From positions 124,001 through 188,000 of the forward strand of contig JADNRX010000028.1 in assembly GCA_015501595.1 (NCBI GenBank): DNA of 64,000 bases, in the 5' to 3' direction. Below, in pieces: positions 62,670 to 64,000 of the stretch (position 1 is the first letter of the stretch; each line of letters begins with the position of its first letter). The notes beneath the pieces were generated by a model that saw nothing but the letters and a program-made list of their open reading frames with translations, was not told the origin of the DNA and ran no database searches. This DNA comes from Hymenopellis radicata. Taxonomy: Eukaryota > Basidiomycota > Agaricomycetes > Agaricales > Physalacriaceae. A program made the position numbers and the translations under genes.

Positions 62670-64000
62670 TAAGTCCAAGGTTCTGAACCAGCCTAGCACT
62701 AGCTCGAGATCTTACTCATTACGCCGTACAGGCACTTCTCAGTGCTGGAGAAACAAGTACTCGTGAGGCAGGTGCTACATGCAGACTGCTTTCTAGGTCC
62801 GCCGCCCGTTCTTCATTCCTCCATTCAGAGTGACTTGAAGGCGCTTGAAAGTCCGAGCATTGAGTGCTCAATCCTGACGACTTACGGATCTGCACTCTTG
62901 ATGGCCAAGTCCCTCATTTCTGACGATGGCTTTGACATCGATTTATCTGACGAATGTGAAATCTGGTCGAAAATACTAGATTCGAATCGAACCCAAAGCC
63001 ACTGTACGAAGTAATGGGCGAGTTTAGATTTGGCTACTCTCGATTGGATATCTGCCAAGAGGATCTCCTCAAGCTTTGTACCACAGCTGCAGCAACGGTG
63101 CAGCGGGTGGCGTAACATTGACATAGATCCTTACTGACTTCACCATAGATCCTGCAGGTCATGTGGTGTCCCTGGCGGGAGTTCTTCGACAACAGCACTT
63201 CTTCGCCGTTAGCTTGGAGTCACATCTGGGCCGGCATCGCGAAGTCCACCAGGAAAAATCAGTGGATCAAGCTTGCTACGGGTATGATTGACTATGACTG
63301 CGGCGTCCGTCAATGCAACGAGAATAACACTTCCAAATCGCGATATCAAACTCAGGCTGTCGAAGAATTGGAGAAGTTTGTGGGTTTTGGTTCTGTAAGT
63401 CTGGTAAAGTTAGAATGGAATTAGGACATGGAATTAGATGTACTACGAGTTCTACAATTACATCTGCATTCGAGTCTCACAGCTCATTACTAGTGCGCCC
63501 CCACCCGCGTCCACCAGCCGCAAAACGCTGTGCCAGACAGAATATCTGCACTGGAGCATCTTGACGGTGGAGATTGTATTCAACACCCGCTGGACGCAAG
63601 CGGTGACATACAGTAATGGTAAGTCTTGATATGGCCTAATATCAGCCCAGGAGTACGTTTTTAGAAACGAACTCACAATCCCAAAAAGGACTATATCGAC
63701 ATGTCCAAGAAAACCGCAGACGATGATGGTGGTCGGAAAGCAAGGCCCGGGATAACGATCGGGACACGATCGGCCATATACCCTTGCCCTCCTACTCCCA
63801 TGATCTCGCTCTCCCGCGTGTTGCTAGCAGATATTCTTTCAGAAGGGAGAGGTCCTCACGTCAGTCCTTTCTTAGCCTTGTCCTTCATTTAGACACACCA
63901 TATAATCAGAGCGACCATCTTCAGTCCACCTTTGATGCTTCGATGTCTACGACGGACCTTACCTGGTGGCCTCCGGAAAACTCTTTTCGGCGTATTCCAT
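62670..64000. other. No gene recognised
   Basis: Several frames of 60-90 residues occur on both strands (62742-63014, 63161-63424 and 63438-63629 plus), some with intron-like junctions, but none carries a recognisable motif. The window ends inside this stretch. Confidence 0.35.

Noticed and set aside
1..64000. CRISPR arrays, operons, bacterial-type ribosome binding sites, rRNA genes
   Set aside because: None seen; intron-rich genes and fungal families show the window is eukaryotic.

Overview
This window reads as nuclear DNA of a filamentous basidiomycete, most likely an Agaricomycete. The support is (i) many short GT..AG introns of about 45-60 bp with CTAAC/CTAAT-like branch sites, (ii) protein families typical of that group (Tet-like 2OG-Fe(II) oxygenase, zf-4CXXC_R1 protein, DUF3295 protein, DUF6729 protein, F-box proteins, OrsD-like protein), and (iii) a Ty3/gypsy element plus a Ty1/copia gag relic. 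All family assignments come from reading translated motifs by eye; no database search was run.

Layout. 1-2.8 kb: promoter and exons of a multi-pass membrane protein gene, then copy 1 of a ~220-bp dispersed repeat. 4.4-8 kb: decayed copies of tRNA exportin (LOS1), a CaM-kinase-like kinase and SUMO. 8.5-9.5 kb: degenerate duplications and repeat copy 2, ending in a nested palindrome. 10-18.9 kb: an exon-like region split by a complete, young Ty3/gypsy element (11735-18691, identical 189-bp LTRs, 4-bp target duplication). 19-25.5 kb: minisatellites, a white-collar-2-like PAS relic, a 119-bp tandem repeat and F-box relics. 25.5-28.5 kb: a long multi-exon OrsD-like gene, with a broken relative at 62.1-62.7 kb on the other strand. 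29-33.8 kb: a Ser/Thr-rich membrane protein, then relics of IML1 (GATOR1/SEACIT) and NAA20 (NatB). 34.4-36.3 kb: an intact Tet-like dioxygenase with a minisatellite-swollen first intron. 37-49 kb: copia gag relic, an orphan 290-aa ORF, a DUF3295 protein, an asparagine-synthetase relic, a DUF6729 gene and an intact five-exon zf-4CXXC_R1 gene. 49-57 kb: sparse, with weak F-box and ankyrin relics. 57-60.4 kb: three short-chain dehydrogenase relics in a row. 60.4-61.6 kb: PEX19 relic.

The main theme is decay. At least eight relics of widely conserved cellular genes (LOS1, SUMO, CaM kinase, WC-2, IML1, NAA20, asparagine synthetase, PEX19) carry in-frame stops, frameshifts or deletions. Where they can be checked their introns are still present, so they look like DNA-level duplicates or a degenerating chromosomal segment, not retrocopies. 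The loci that look intact are the Ty3 element, the dioxygenase, the DUF3295 gene, the zf-4CXXC_R1 gene, the 290-aa ORF and perhaps the OrsD-like gene.

The clearest mechanistic signal is a textbook programmed -1 frameshift module at the Ty3 gag/pol junction: heptamer G GGA AAT (13724-13730), a 6-nt spacer and a GC-rich hairpin. It would make a Gag-Pol fusion.
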